Origin: Spirochaetota bacterium
GTDB lineage: Bacteria > Spirochaetota > UBA4802 > UBA5550
Assembly: GCA_017999915.1 (NCBI GenBank)
Contig: JAGNKX010000011.1
Location: 102,800 to 166,799 of the forward strand
Direction: 5' to 3'
Length of the DNA: 64,000 bases
The position numbers and the translations under genes are program-made. The notes under the pieces are model-generated. The model made no database searches. It was not told where the DNA came from and saw nothing but the letters and a program-made list of their open reading frames with translations. Position 1 is the first letter of the stretch; each line of letters starts with the position of its first letter. Below, piece by piece: positions 25,531 through 33,843 of this stretch.

Positions 25531-25986
25531 ATGAAAACAATCGGCCGGGCCGGCATTGCCATGTTATTAATCGCCCTTGCGGTCGTGTCAACGCACTGCG
25601 CCAAGGACAAACCGGGCCGGGCGCCGGCCGACGTTTCAAAGATCGAGAACAACGCCGTGGTGGTCTCGACCCTGTGGCTCCAGCTGGTCGACGAAAAAGA
25701 GTATGGCCGGAGCTGGGACGAGACGGCGGACTTCTTCAAGAGATCGGTGCCGCGGGAGCGGTGGATCGGCCTCATGTCTTCGTCGCGGAAGCCCTTCGGC
25801 GCTGTGCTGATCAGGGCCCTCGATTCCAGGAAATACGTCACGTCCCTGCCGGGGGCCCCCGACGGGGAGTACGTGGTCATCACCTACAGGACCAAATTCA
25901 AAAACAAAAAGGATTCAGTTGAAACGGTCACCCCGATGAAGGACAGGGACGGGAAATGGAGGGTGTCGGGATATTACGTCAAATAG
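25531..25986 (+). CDS. DUF4019 exported protein
   Basis: A 151-residue protein with an N-terminal hydrophobic signal (about 1-22) ending at THCAK, which could be a weak lipobox with Cys23. The mature domain matches DUF4019: LVDEKEYGRSWDETADFFK, then ERWIGLMSSSRKPFGAV, and the strand pair YVVITYRTKF and VTPMKDRDGKWRVSGYYV. These proteins are periplasmic and of unknown function. The gene is divergent from the DUF3592 gene. Confidence 0.75.
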   Translation: MKTIGRAGIAMLLIALAVVSTHCAKDKPGRAPADVSKIENNAVVVSTLWLQLVDEKEYGRSWDETADFFKRSVPRERWIGLMSSSRKPFGAVLIRALDSRKYVTSLPGAPDGEYVVITYRTKFKNKKDSVETVTPMKDRDGKWRVSGYYVK

Positions 25987-26126
25987 CGCCATAAAGGTCT
26001 TTACCCTGGTCTTCACCGCCGCCATGGTCATGTTTATTTTTTTAAATAATAGTAATTAATTATAGATATCGCAGGAACCCTGTACTATAATATCTCCCGA
26101 AACATAGTTCAATAGAGGGAACATTC

Positions 26127-26888
26127 ATGAAGCAATGGTATGAAGCGCTATTTGAAAATTACGGAAGGAAATACGACGAAGAATGCTTTGTCCAGGGAAC
26201 GGTGGGTGAATGCGACTTCATCGAGAAGGAGATCGGCCACGACAAGAAAACCGGCATCCTCGATATCGGCTGCGGCACCGGCAGGCACGCCATCGAGCTC
26301 TCAAAGCGTGGCTACAGGATCACCGGCGTGGACCTGTCCGAGTCCCAGCTGGCCAGGGCCCGGGAGAAGGCGGCGAAGGAAAACCTGGCCATAGACTTCC
26401 GGCGTCACGACGCCAGGGACCTTCCCTTTAAAGAGGAGTTCGACCTGGCCATCATGCTCTGCGAAGGGGGATTTCCCCTCATGGAAACCGACGAGATGAA
26501 CTACCAAATATTGCAGAGCGCCGCCCGGAGCCTGAAACCGAAGGGGAAGCTCATCTTCACCACCCTGAACGGCCTGTTCCCCCTGTTCCATTCCGTAAAG
26601 GACTTCATGGAGAAAGTCACAAAAGAAGGCAACGCCACTTACGAGAACAACACCTTTGACCTGATGACCTTCCGCGACCACAACACGACGGTCTTCGAAG
26701 ACGATTCCGGGAACAAAAAGGAGCTGCAGAGCAACGAGCGGTATTACGTGCCCTCGGAAATCACCTGGCTCCTCAAATCCCTCGGCTTCACAACGATCGA
26801 TATCTTCGGCGCCAAGCTGGGCGCCTTCAGCAGGAATGACAGGCTCACCACGGAGGATTTCGAGATGCTGGTCATTGCCGAAAAGTAA
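26127..26888 (+). CDS. Class I SAM-dependent methyltransferase
   Basis: A 253-residue cytoplasmic methyltransferase. The SAM-binding motif I reads ILDIGCGTGRHAIELSKRG (about 46-64), followed by the acidic end of strand 2 (ITGVDLS) and the motif around DARDLPFKEEFDLAIML. The C-terminal half is a substrate lid typical of the Methyltransf_11/25 group. The substrate is unknown. It lies 15 bases ahead of the TIGR04076-like gene, and the two plus the DUF3592 gene probably form an operon. Confidence 0.88.
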   Translation: MKQWYEALFENYGRKYDEECFVQGTVGECDFIEKEIGHDKKTGILDIGCGTGRHAIELSKRGYRITGVDLSESQLARAREKAAKENLAIDFRRHDARDLPFKEEFDLAIMLCEGGFPLMETDEMNYQILQSAARSLKPKGKLIFTTLNGLFPLFHSVKDFMEKVTKEGNATYENNTFDLMTFRDHNTTVFEDDSGNKKELQSNERYYVPSEITWLLKSLGFTTIDIFGAKLGAFSRNDRLTTEDFEMLVIAEK

Positions 26889-26903
26889 AAAAAGGGGGAT
26901 ATC

Positions 26904-27236
26904 ATGAGCGACATGGATAAACTGGACCTCCATGTGGACATGGAGAAGATCCGCAACCATGCGGAATACAGGGAGTTCTGGAACAGGGTCGGCGCGATCG
27001 AAATACGGTGCATTGAAAAAAACGAGGAGTGCCCGCACAACGTTGGCGATGTGTTCATATTCAAGAATCCTTATCAGGAACCGCAGGGTGTGTGCGAAGC
27101 CCTGATGCATGTATTGAAACTTTACACCTGGCGGGTTACCCTCGGGTTCCCCTCATGGAACGGCGAGAACCGGAAGATATACAAGCTCCACTGCCCTGAC
27201 CCGAAGGGGACCGTGTGGGAGATGAAAAAGATATGA
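26904..27236 (+). CDS. TIGR04076-like small protein
   Basis: A 110-residue soluble protein. IEIRCIEKNEECPHNVGDVFIF, GVCEALMHVL and LHCPDPKGTVWEMKKI follow the order of the TIGR04076 family: an early strand with Cys, a G-D-x-F turn, a helix starting at G-x-C, and a C-terminal C-P-D-P strand. The role of that family is unknown. GGGGG precedes the ATG, and its stop overlaps the next start (ATGA), showing translational coupling. Confidence 0.7.
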   Translation: MSDMDKLDLHVDMEKIRNHAEYREFWNRVGAIEIRCIEKNEECPHNVGDVFIFKNPYQEPQGVCEALMHVLKLYTWRVTLGFPSWNGENRKIYKLHCPDPKGTVWEMKKI

Positions 27237-27790
27237 AAAAAAGAATCATCGTGTTCAGGCCGTGGAACATACTGGTTATCATTGCCTTTCTCGGCATCGC
27301 CATCGGCATCACGAAAAACAGGATCGCCATCCCGGAGCTCCCCGGCAGCTATTTTCACGCCGGAGGTATCATCGTCGCCCTCTGCGGAGCGGCCTATTTT
27401 TTAAAAATCCTGATACGCTACCTCCGATCATACGGCTGGAGCACCGCCCGGGCCATTATCACCGATTCCCGGGTAAGCGAAATCGACGATTCAGAGGGAG
27501 TGCAATACCGGCCCAATATTTCCTACACGTATAATGTGGGCGCAGCGGAATATTCCTCCAGCACCATACATCCTTCCGGCAGCTGGAGCTCCTCCTTCCC
27601 GTCAATGGCCGCAAAAGTAGCCGGCAGGTTCCCCGAGGGAAAGACCGTCCAGGTCTATTACAATCCGTCGCGGCCGGAGGAGTCCTTCCTGGAGAGAAAG
27701 GGCCTCCTTCCGATCCTGGCGGGCCTGGTCACGTTCGTCATAACGGCTGTCCTTTTCTCCCTTGCACTGGCCGGAATAATACAGGTGTAG
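27233..27790 (+). CDS. DUF3592 membrane protein
   Basis: A 185-residue membrane protein with hydrophobic segments near the N terminus (ILVIIAFLGIAIGI and IIVALCGAAYFLKIL) and at the C terminus (FVITAVLFSLALAGII). Between them is the DUF3592 domain, with WSTARAIITDSRVSE, YRPNISYTYNVGAAEY and VQVYYNPSRPEESFL. The start at 27233 overlaps the upstream stop as ATGA. It is a paralogue of the protein at 25006-25422. Unknown function. Confidence 0.75.
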   Translation: MKKRIIVFRPWNILVIIAFLGIAIGITKNRIAIPELPGSYFHAGGIIVALCGAAYFLKILIRYLRSYGWSTARAIITDSRVSEIDDSEGVQYRPNISYTYNVGAAEYSSSTIHPSGSWSSSFPSMAAKVAGRFPEGKTVQVYYNPSRPEESFLERKGLLPILAGLVTFVITAVLFSLALAGIIQV

Positions 27791-27983
27791 CGGCCCGCGC
27801 CATGGAACCGCAGACCTGCCGGGCCCGGTTGAGCGGGAAAGCCGTTTTTTATCTGGAGAAAGCCGCGGGGATTCTATACTGCATTCCTGGAGCGCTGATA
27901 TTCAGATGGAACCTGGTGATGAAAATCTTGACAGATCATGGAGGCCATGGCTTCCATAGATAAATCCCAATCGAGGTGATTCC

Positions 27984-28667
27984 ATGAACCGTATATATCT
28001 CCTTTCCATATGTGCCATACTTATCGCCATGACCCTTCTGTCCGGAAACATTGAAACCGCCCGTGCCGAAACCTATTGCCGCGTCGACGCGCCGCGGGGT
28101 CTCCGCCTCAGGGAAAGCCCGGATCTCAACGCGGCAGTTTTGGTGACAATCCCGAACGGGGCAAAGGTGATGTCACTGGAAGAACAGGACCGGGAGATCA
28201 CCATTGACGGCAAAAAGGGAAAGTGGACCAGAATCTCCTATGGCGAACAATGGCTCGGCTGGGTATTCGGCGGATTCCTCGTCGAGATAGAGGAGGAGTT
28301 GACCCTGAACGACATCATCGGAGGGTCCTTTTCCTTTTCCATTGAGGAGGTCGAGGGAGCAGATTCGACAGGATTCGAGATCCTCCCCGACGGGCAGTTC
28401 AAGGGAGACTGCCTCCTCCACGGGAGCGGCGACATGAAGTTCGAGGGGACCTACCGCGCCGTGGTGAAAAAAGGCGTTATTCAATTGATAATCAAGGGCA
28501 CCGGCAAAGGCCACCATGTGGCCGAAACCGAGACGCACTGGACGAAGAATTTCAGCAACGGCCAGGTTATCATCACCAGGAAAAAAGGCGTCTACCGGGG
28601 AACCTTCAGGATGCCCGGCTGCCTTGACATTGTCGACAAGAAGCTGGACGCCACAGTCGGAAAATGA
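27984..28667 (+). CDS. Exported SH3-domain protein
   Basis: A 227-residue secreted protein. A signal peptide (about 1-28, ending ARAE) is followed by a bacterial SH3 domain (about 30-100) with RGLRLRESPDLNAAVLVTIPNGAKV and WTRISYGEQWLGWVFGGFL. The C-terminal part (about 105-227) is beta-rich, lipocalin-like, with IIGGSFSFSIEEVEG and FEGTYRAVVKKGVIQL. SH3 domains of this class commonly bind peptidoglycan or metal-linked partners. It stands alone upstream of carA. Confidence 0.75.
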   Translation: MNRIYLLSICAILIAMTLLSGNIETARAETYCRVDAPRGLRLRESPDLNAAVLVTIPNGAKVMSLEEQDREITIDGKKGKWTRISYGEQWLGWVFGGFLVEIEEELTLNDIIGGSFSFSIEEVEGADSTGFEILPDGQFKGDCLLHGSGDMKFEGTYRAVVKKGVIQLIIKGTGKGHHVAETETHWTKNFSNGQVIITRKKGVYRGTFRMPGCLDIVDKKLDATVGK

Positions 28668-28815
28668 TCATCACCATAACAAGCGGGAATCATTGAAAGG
28701 CGGATCCTGTCTATTACATTAATGTAAATTTTTATACAAAGGCCCATTAATGCTATTGACAATAACAAGCCCCCGAATTAACCACGGGTAACTTTAGAAG
28801 GAGCAGCACTGCCCC

Positions 28816-29901
28816 ATGCCAGCCAAAGCCTACCTTATCCTGGAAGACGGCTCCGAGTTCGAAGGCGTCATGTTCGGATACGAGGGTGAGACCATCGGCG
28901 AGGTCGTGTTCAACACTTCCATGAGCGGCTACCAGGAAGTGCTCACCGATCCCTCCTACAACGGCCAGATCGTCACCATGACCTATCCGATGATCGGCAA
29001 TTACGGCGTAAACAAAGAGGACGTCGAATCCGACCGCGTCCAGGCGGCGGGCTTCGTGGTGAAGGAGTACAGCAAGAGCTACTCGAACTTCCGCGCCACC
29101 GGGTCCCTGGGGCAGTACCTCATCGACGCCAGGGTCCCGGCCATCGAGGGAATCGACACACGGAAGCTCACCCTCCACATCCGCGACAAGGGGGCGCTGC
29201 GCGGCGGCATCTTCCTCGACCGGAAGAACGCGGTGCAGCGGCTCCTGGCCCATCCCCTGATGGAAGGGCTCGACCTGGCGTCGGGCGTCTCCTGTAAAAA
29301 GCCCTATGACTTCGGAACGATCGACCCGTCAAAGCCCCTCGTGGGCGTGTACGATTTCGGCGTCAAGACGAACATTCTCCGCCTCCTCGCGGAAGCGGGC
29401 TTTTCCGTGAGGGTGTATCCATCCACGACGCCGCTGGAAAAGGTCCTGGCCGACGGCGTGAAGGGGATATTCCTCTCCAACGGCCCCGGAGACCCGGCCG
29501 CCGTCGCCTGCGGCAAAGGCCTGGTCCAGGGCATTGTGGAAAAGCGGGTCCCCACCTTCGGCATCTGCCTGGGTCACCAGATCCTGGGCCTGGGCCTGGG
29601 GGGACGCACCTACAAGCTGAAATTCGGCCACCGCGGCGCGAACCAGCCGGTGAAGAACATGGAATCCGGGAACGTGGAGATATCGTCGCAGAACCACGGC
29701 TTCGCCGTCGACTATGAATCCCTGAAGCACGACGCCAATATCGAGATCACCCACGTGAACCTGAACGATAAGACCGTGGAAGGGCTCCGTCATAAATCGC
29801 TGCCCATCTTTTCCGTGCAGTACCACCCGGAAGCGAGCCCCGGCCCGCAGGATTCGCACTATCTCTTCGAGCAGTTCCACCGCCTGGTCTGCGGCGATTG
29901 A
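28816..29901 (+). CDS. carA: Carbamoyl-phosphate synthase small (glutaminase) subunit
   Basis: It hydrolyses glutamine and channels ammonia to CarB to make carbamoyl phosphate for arginine and pyrimidines. The 361 residues match CarA. The N-terminal CPSase domain has FNTSMSGYQEVLTDPSY. The class I glutaminase domain has the nucleophile Cys251 in GICLGHQ and the His337/Glu339 pair in YHPEASPG. ATG follows AAGGAG. A TTGACA at 28756-28761 could be its -35 box. carB is not adjacent in this window, which is less usual. Confidence 0.96.
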   Translation: MPAKAYLILEDGSEFEGVMFGYEGETIGEVVFNTSMSGYQEVLTDPSYNGQIVTMTYPMIGNYGVNKEDVESDRVQAAGFVVKEYSKSYSNFRATGSLGQYLIDARVPAIEGIDTRKLTLHIRDKGALRGGIFLDRKNAVQRLLAHPLMEGLDLASGVSCKKPYDFGTIDPSKPLVGVYDFGVKTNILRLLAEAGFSVRVYPSTTPLEKVLADGVKGIFLSNGPGDPAAVACGKGLVQGIVEKRVPTFGICLGHQILGLGLGGRTYKLKFGHRGANQPVKNMESGNVEISSQNHGFAVDYESLKHDANIEITHVNLNDKTVEGLRHKSLPIFSVQYHPEASPGPQDSHYLFEQFHRLVCGD

Positions 29902-29917
29902 TCCGGACGCTTTCGCG

Positions 29918-30766
29918 TCATCCCCTGTTCAATTCATTCAGCACCTGGATAAGCATGTCGATCTTCTTCACGGCATGGGCCCTCTGGTCAGCCGTGACCA
30001 GCTCCCGGTCGAACCTGAGAAAGCCCTCGACGATGGTCCTGTCGCGGCGCTCGGCCCGCTCCCGGTAGTAGCCCGGATAGGACCGCTCCGGGTTGATGAT
30101 CAGGCGCGCGAGGTACCCCTTCAGGGCGGCCCGGTCCGGCTTTCCCCTGATAAGGGCCAGGAACTCGGCCTGCCGTTCCCTGTGCAGGCGGATCCGCTCT
30201 GCGTCGAGGTTGTCGACCCAGCGCACGCCCCGGCCTATCTCCGCCTTCTGCTTTTCCGAGAGGGGGCCGTAAAGAAATTCCATCATCCGCGTCACGGAAC
30301 GCTCCGACTCTCGGAAGCGCTTATCATCGCTCACCGAAGACTCCTTCTCCATTTTAGCGATATTCTCGTTCATCTTCCGCTCCATGCGGTCCACCTGGTC
30401 CGGCCCGAGGGAGAGGAGCAGCGCGACCACATCGTCCGACACCGCGTTGAAGAGGTCGGCTCCGTGGGCCTCGACGCGCCGCTTCATCCAGAGCATGTCA
30501 GCCTCCCTGAGTCCTGCGGCCACGCGGCCCCGGAGCTGCCGCAGCGTGGCCGCGTACTTCGGCAGCTCCTCGCGACGGTGCCACCCCATGAAGACGTCGA
30601 TCTTTCCCCGGAGCATCCGCTCCTGCTCCGGGTTCGGGTCCACGTAGCCGGTTATCCCGTGATAAATAAAGGAATCGAGGGAATTATACAGGACCTTGTA
30701 GAGCGAGCTTTCACAGCCCGTGACGGTGACAAGGATGATAAGGATGGGTATTATGTATTTTTTCAT
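29918..30766 (-). CDS. DUF6279-type lipoprotein
   Basis: A 282-residue outer-envelope lipoprotein with lipobox TVTGC (Cys18). The helical mature part has FIYHGITGYVDPNPEQERML, the FMGWHRREELPKYAATLRQL block and an RESERSVTRMMEFLYGPLSEKQKAEI segment, all typical of DUF6279 proteins. Their function is unknown. ATG 30766 is preferred over 30772 because GGGAG then sits 7 bases upstream. It is convergent with carA, 16 bases apart. Confidence 0.75.
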   Translation of the reverse strand: MKKYIIPILIILVTVTGCESSLYKVLYNSLDSFIYHGITGYVDPNPEQERMLRGKIDVFMGWHRREELPKYAATLRQLRGRVAAGLREADMLWMKRRVEAHGADLFNAVSDDVVALLLSLGPDQVDRMERKMNENIAKMEKESSVSDDKRFRESERSVTRMMEFLYGPLSEKQKAEIGRGVRWVDNLDAERIRLHRERQAEFLALIRGKPDRAALKGYLARLIINPERSYPGYYRERAERRDRTIVEGFLRFDRELVTADQRAHAVKKIDMLIQVLNELNRG

Positions 30767-31024
30767 GAACATGCTCCCTGTTTAAGGGCACAGACCTTGC
30801 ATGGCCCTGCCCGGCAATCTTATATGTTAGACATCTCCAAGAGGGACTTTGTTTCACCCGGCTCCGTGCCGATGCAGGACCGGGCAATTTTTTTCACCAA
30901 TCCATAAAATTTTTTTCCGTATTGCCCGTCTCCTTCGTTACCTCCACAGAGGGCCCGCGGACGCGTCAGGCCGCGGCGTCCCCGCCGGCCGCGGGCCGGC
31001 GAACATCACACAAACGGAGGTACC

Positions 31025-32350
31025 ATGAAAAATAATCGAATATTGCTTGCCGCCCTCCTGGCCGGGACAATGCTTTTCTCCTGCCAGTACCAGGATGACA
31101 ACACGAAGAGCCAGGAGGTTTCAGCCCTTCTCAACCTGGCGAAGGACACGACCGCCACCACGGAGGAGGCCATTCCGCGCTTTAGCAGCGCGGCGCGGGG
31201 GATGCCCCTGCCCCAGCAGAAGAAGAAGTGGACGGTCCTTGTATACATGGACGGCGACAACAACCTGTCGCGCTATTCATCGAAGGACATCAGGGAAATG
31301 ATGGGTGCCGGCTCCGGCGACGCCATGAACATCGTCGTACTCTGGGACAACGACCCGGACCAGGACGTTCAGGGAGCGGCGAATCGCCACGGCTATTACT
31401 ACGTGGAGCGGGACGGCGTGACCCTGATGAAGGACACGGGCGAGGTCAACATGGGGAGCCCCAAAACCGCGAAGGACTTCATCGCCTACGCCGTAAAGAA
31501 CTTTCCCGCCGACCGCTACCTGTGGATCTGGTGGAACCACGGCGGCGCCGTGGACCGCGCCTTCTCCATGAAAGGCGTGTGCTGGGACGACACCAATAGC
31601 GGCGACCATCTCTCGGAAACGGAGCAGAAGGAGGTCATGACCTATTTCAAGGAGCAGGCCGGGAAAAAGATCGACATCGTCGGCTTCGACGCCTGCCTCA
31701 TGGCGACCGCGGAGATCGCCTACCAGTACAGGGACGTGGCGTCGTACCTCGTAGCCTCGGAGCAGTCTGAGCCGGGCGACGGCTGGGACTACTCCTTTCT
31801 CTCGAAGATCAGTTCAACCCCCGCCGTCACCGCCCAGACCCTGGCCAAGCATATCGCCACGTGCTATAAAAAGTACTATCAGAAGGTGGAAGAGGAAGAC
31901 GTGACCATATCGGTTCTTAACCTTGCCAAGGCAGCGGCCTTCGCCAGGTCCCTGGACGATTTCGCCGCGTCGGCCATGGCTGGCGGCGCCTCCGGCGCCG
32001 CCTACCGCACCCTGTCAAAGGGCCTCCCCATGTTCGGATTTTACAGCGACGGCGAGCGCAACTGCTACTTCACCAAGGACCTCTACGGGTACCTGCGCGC
32101 GGTCCGGGGATCTTCAAAGGTCCCGGCCGCGGTAAGGACAAAGGCGGAGGCTTCCATGAAGCTGCTCACGGACAAAAAGCTCATCGTATCGGAATGGCAC
32201 GGGTCCGCCTGGGAGGACGGGGCCTTCGGCCTGGCCGTTACGCTCAAGTTCGCCACCGCGGCGTACCGGAAGCTTGACCTGTGCGCCGACACGCGCTGGG
32301 ACGAGTTCCTCAACTGGGCGAAATTTGCGGATAATGACTACGCCTATTGA
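31025..32350 (+). CDS. Clostripain-like (C11) cysteine peptidase lipoprotein
   Basis: A 441-residue secreted protease of the clostripain family (C11), which cleaves after Arg or Lys. The signal peptide ends at TMLFSC with lipid Cys20. The catalytic pair is His172 in WNHGGA and Cys224 in GFDACLMA, in the expected order and spacing. The core strand YMDGDNNLSRYSS is the family's conserved start, and SEQSEPGDGWDYSF follows the Cys. ATG lies 8 bases after CGGAGG. It would act in the periplasm or on the surface. A perfect 6-bp GGCCCG stem with an AAAG loop follows the stop. Confidence 0.88.
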   Translation: MKNNRILLAALLAGTMLFSCQYQDDNTKSQEVSALLNLAKDTTATTEEAIPRFSSAARGMPLPQQKKKWTVLVYMDGDNNLSRYSSKDIREMMGAGSGDAMNIVVLWDNDPDQDVQGAANRHGYYYVERDGVTLMKDTGEVNMGSPKTAKDFIAYAVKNFPADRYLWIWWNHGGAVDRAFSMKGVCWDDTNSGDHLSETEQKEVMTYFKEQAGKKIDIVGFDACLMATAEIAYQYRDVASYLVASEQSEPGDGWDYSFLSKISSTPAVTAQTLAKHIATCYKKYYQKVEEEDVTISVLNLAKAAAFARSLDDFAASAMAGGASGAAYRTLSKGLPMFGFYSDGERNCYFTKDLYGYLRAVRGSSKVPAAVRTKAEASMKLLTDKKLIVSEWHGSAWEDGAFGLAVTLKFATAAYRKLDLCADTRWDEFLNWAKFADNDYAY

Positions 32351-32354
32351 TCAT

Positions 32355-32370
32355 GGCCCGAAAGCGGGCC
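32355..32370 (+). terminator. Short GC hairpin after the clostripain-like gene
   Basis: GGCCCG (32355-32360) pairs perfectly with CGGGCC (32365-32370) across an AAAG loop, five bases after the stop codon. It lacks a T run, so it may block RNA decay rather than end transcription. Confidence 0.4.
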
Positions 32371-32554
32371 GGGCATGGGATAGGGGAGCCATTTCACGAT
32401 GGCCCCCCTATCAACCCCCCGCGTGGTCGCTCAATCGCCGCGACCGGCTTAAGGTTGATGCTATTGAAAATTTCAATGCTTATCTGTTTTTCAAAGCTGG
32501 TTGTTTTATTCAGCTTTTTTAAGAATGTAAAAAGGGACTGACGGCTTTCGCTCC

Positions 32555-32602
32555 GGAAGCCACATCCTGTGGCATCCTCGCACTACCGCGCTTCCTGCGC
32601 GG
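32555..32602. repeat. Tandem hairpins of a short repeat
   Basis: GCCACA and TGTGGC (32559-32573) form a stem with a 3-nt loop, extended by GGA and TCC. CCGCGC and GCGCGG (32586-32602) form a second stem with a 5-nt loop. They lie in a non-coding gap; the rest of 32371-32619 shows no gene. Confidence 0.5.
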
Positions 32603-32619
32603 CAACTTGTTATCTATTT

Positions 32620-32877
32620 TCACCTGGGATCCTTCGGCGATGGATAGTCGCTGCAGTTTCTGATACAGCGAAAATACTCTCTGTCACAGAGCGAAAGCTC
32701 CGTGCCTTCTTTTTTCGCGTTTGCAGACGGGTCCTTCTTGCACTCCCTGTGTCTTCGCCTGCAATCGTCTTCGCATTTCTTTTCTATCTCTTCCATTTCA
32801 TTTTTCGCGCACCGGACGTTCGAAACGCAAAGCAGCATTGTCCCTGCGAGGAATAGCATGATGAACGATTGTTTCAT
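32620..32877 (-). CDS. Small Cys-rich exported protein
   Basis: An 85-residue protein with a signal peptide (KQSFIMLFLAGTMLLCVSNVRC) and a short mature part with four further Cys in a CxxxC...CxxxC array (CEDDCRRRHREC, CDREYFRCIRNC), as in helical-hairpin proteins joined by disulfides. ATG 32877 begins the signal peptide; the frame is open for six more residues. Basic and acidic residues alternate. It may be a lipoprotein if the Cys at NVRC is modified. Its function is unknown. Confidence 0.6.
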   Translation of the reverse strand: MKQSFIMLFLAGTMLLCVSNVRCAKNEMEEIEKKCEDDCRRRHRECKKDPSANAKKEGTELSLCDREYFRCIRNCSDYPSPKDPR

Positions 32878-32969
32878 GGATATGCCTCTCGACACCTGTC
32901 ATTTATTCGCAATAGCGAAGGCGAGGATTCCCATCCCCGCCTTGGACGGACCTCCCGGGTCACGGCCGC

Positions 32970-33539
32970 TCAGGCGCCAGCCGCCTTCTGCCCCAGGTCA
33001 AAGGCGCTCTTCCGGGCCTTCTCATCCTTAAGAATGTCTCCCTTGTCGCTTGCGGAGGCCATGACCGTCCCGAGCCAGTTCATGCCCGTAAACTCGGCTG
33101 TCGACTTGAAGCTGTGCACGATCGGGTCCGCGGTGCGGACATTGGAATCCCCGCACACCGTGATCAGGGCGATTTTCTTGCCCTTCATCCGGGGATAATA
33201 CTGCTTGTGCCATTTCCATTCAGCGTCGAAGAGGGCGCACCACCTGTCCAGGTACGCCTTCGTCTGCGCGGTCATGGACCAGAAGTAGACCGGCACGCTG
33301 TGAATTATGGCGTCCGCTTCCACTATTTTTTTGTGTATCTCCGGCATGTCGTCCCTGAGAATGCAGAGGCCGGTTTCGTTGCATTTCTTGCAGTCCCTGC
33401 ACCCGGAGATTTTCAATTTATCCAGAATGATTTTTTCCACCGCCGCGCCCGCCTGTTCCGCCCCGGACAGGGCGTCGTCAAGGAGAACATCGCTGTTGCC
33501 GCCGGCCCGCGGGCTTCCCATGATGCCGAGTACCTTCAT
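32970..33539 (-). CDS. NADPH-dependent FMN reductase / flavodoxin-like protein
   Basis: A 189-residue flavoprotein that binds FMN and transfers electrons. The flavin-phosphate loop is GSPRAGGNSD (about 8-17), and the middle carries VPVYFWSMTAQTKAYLDRW, the family's second flavin contact. A Cys cluster (GCRDCKKCNETGLC, about 50-64) resembles iron-sulfur flavoproteins and could hold a 4Fe-4S group. ATG 33539 follows AGGAGG with a 6-base gap; the longer frame to 33647 lacks homology. Its electron partner is unknown. Confidence 0.85.
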   Translation of the reverse strand: MKVLGIMGSPRAGGNSDVLLDDALSGAEQAGAAVEKIILDKLKISGCRDCKKCNETGLCILRDDMPEIHKKIVEADAIIHSVPVYFWSMTAQTKAYLDRWCALFDAEWKWHKQYYPRMKGKKIALITVCGDSNVRTADPIVHSFKSTAEFTGMNWLGTVMASASDKGDILKDEKARKSAFDLGQKAAGA

Positions 33540-33675
33540 GATGGACCTCCTGCTTGAATCATCATACATCATGCAATGACACAGAGTTGAGGCCCTGTCC
33601 ACTATTTTTCCTTCGTGATGACCCTGTATACGCCTGTGGAGGGCCAATGTCCCGGCGCCGGCCCGTCAATCCCGG

Positions 33676-33843
33676 CTATCTACTATCCGGTATTGTTATG
33701 GAAAAGCAGGTCCCGCCATTGCAGCTTATCGAGATATCGGCATCCAGCTGCCTGGCCAAAGCCTGGATCAGCTGCATCCCCAGGGTCTTGCCCGCGTCGG
33801 TAAGCACAATATCGTTCCATGCGCCGATGCACTGCTGATAGTT
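33676..33843 (-). pseudogene. Remnant of a histidine-kinase ATPase domain
   Basis: The minus strand encodes about 55 residues ending in TLGMQLIQALARQLDADISI and then NGGTCFSITIPDSR before TAG (33676-33678). TLGM-x-L-I, a short helix, and a G-G-T-x-F-x-I-x-I strand pair are the C-terminal end of an HATPase domain of the HisKA_2 kinase type; compare TTLGMELVSELTKQIKGSV in the kinase at 16332-17888. All upstream domains are missing. It follows the chemoreceptor stop codon directly and in the same frame, which marks a deletion joint. Confidence 0.75.
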
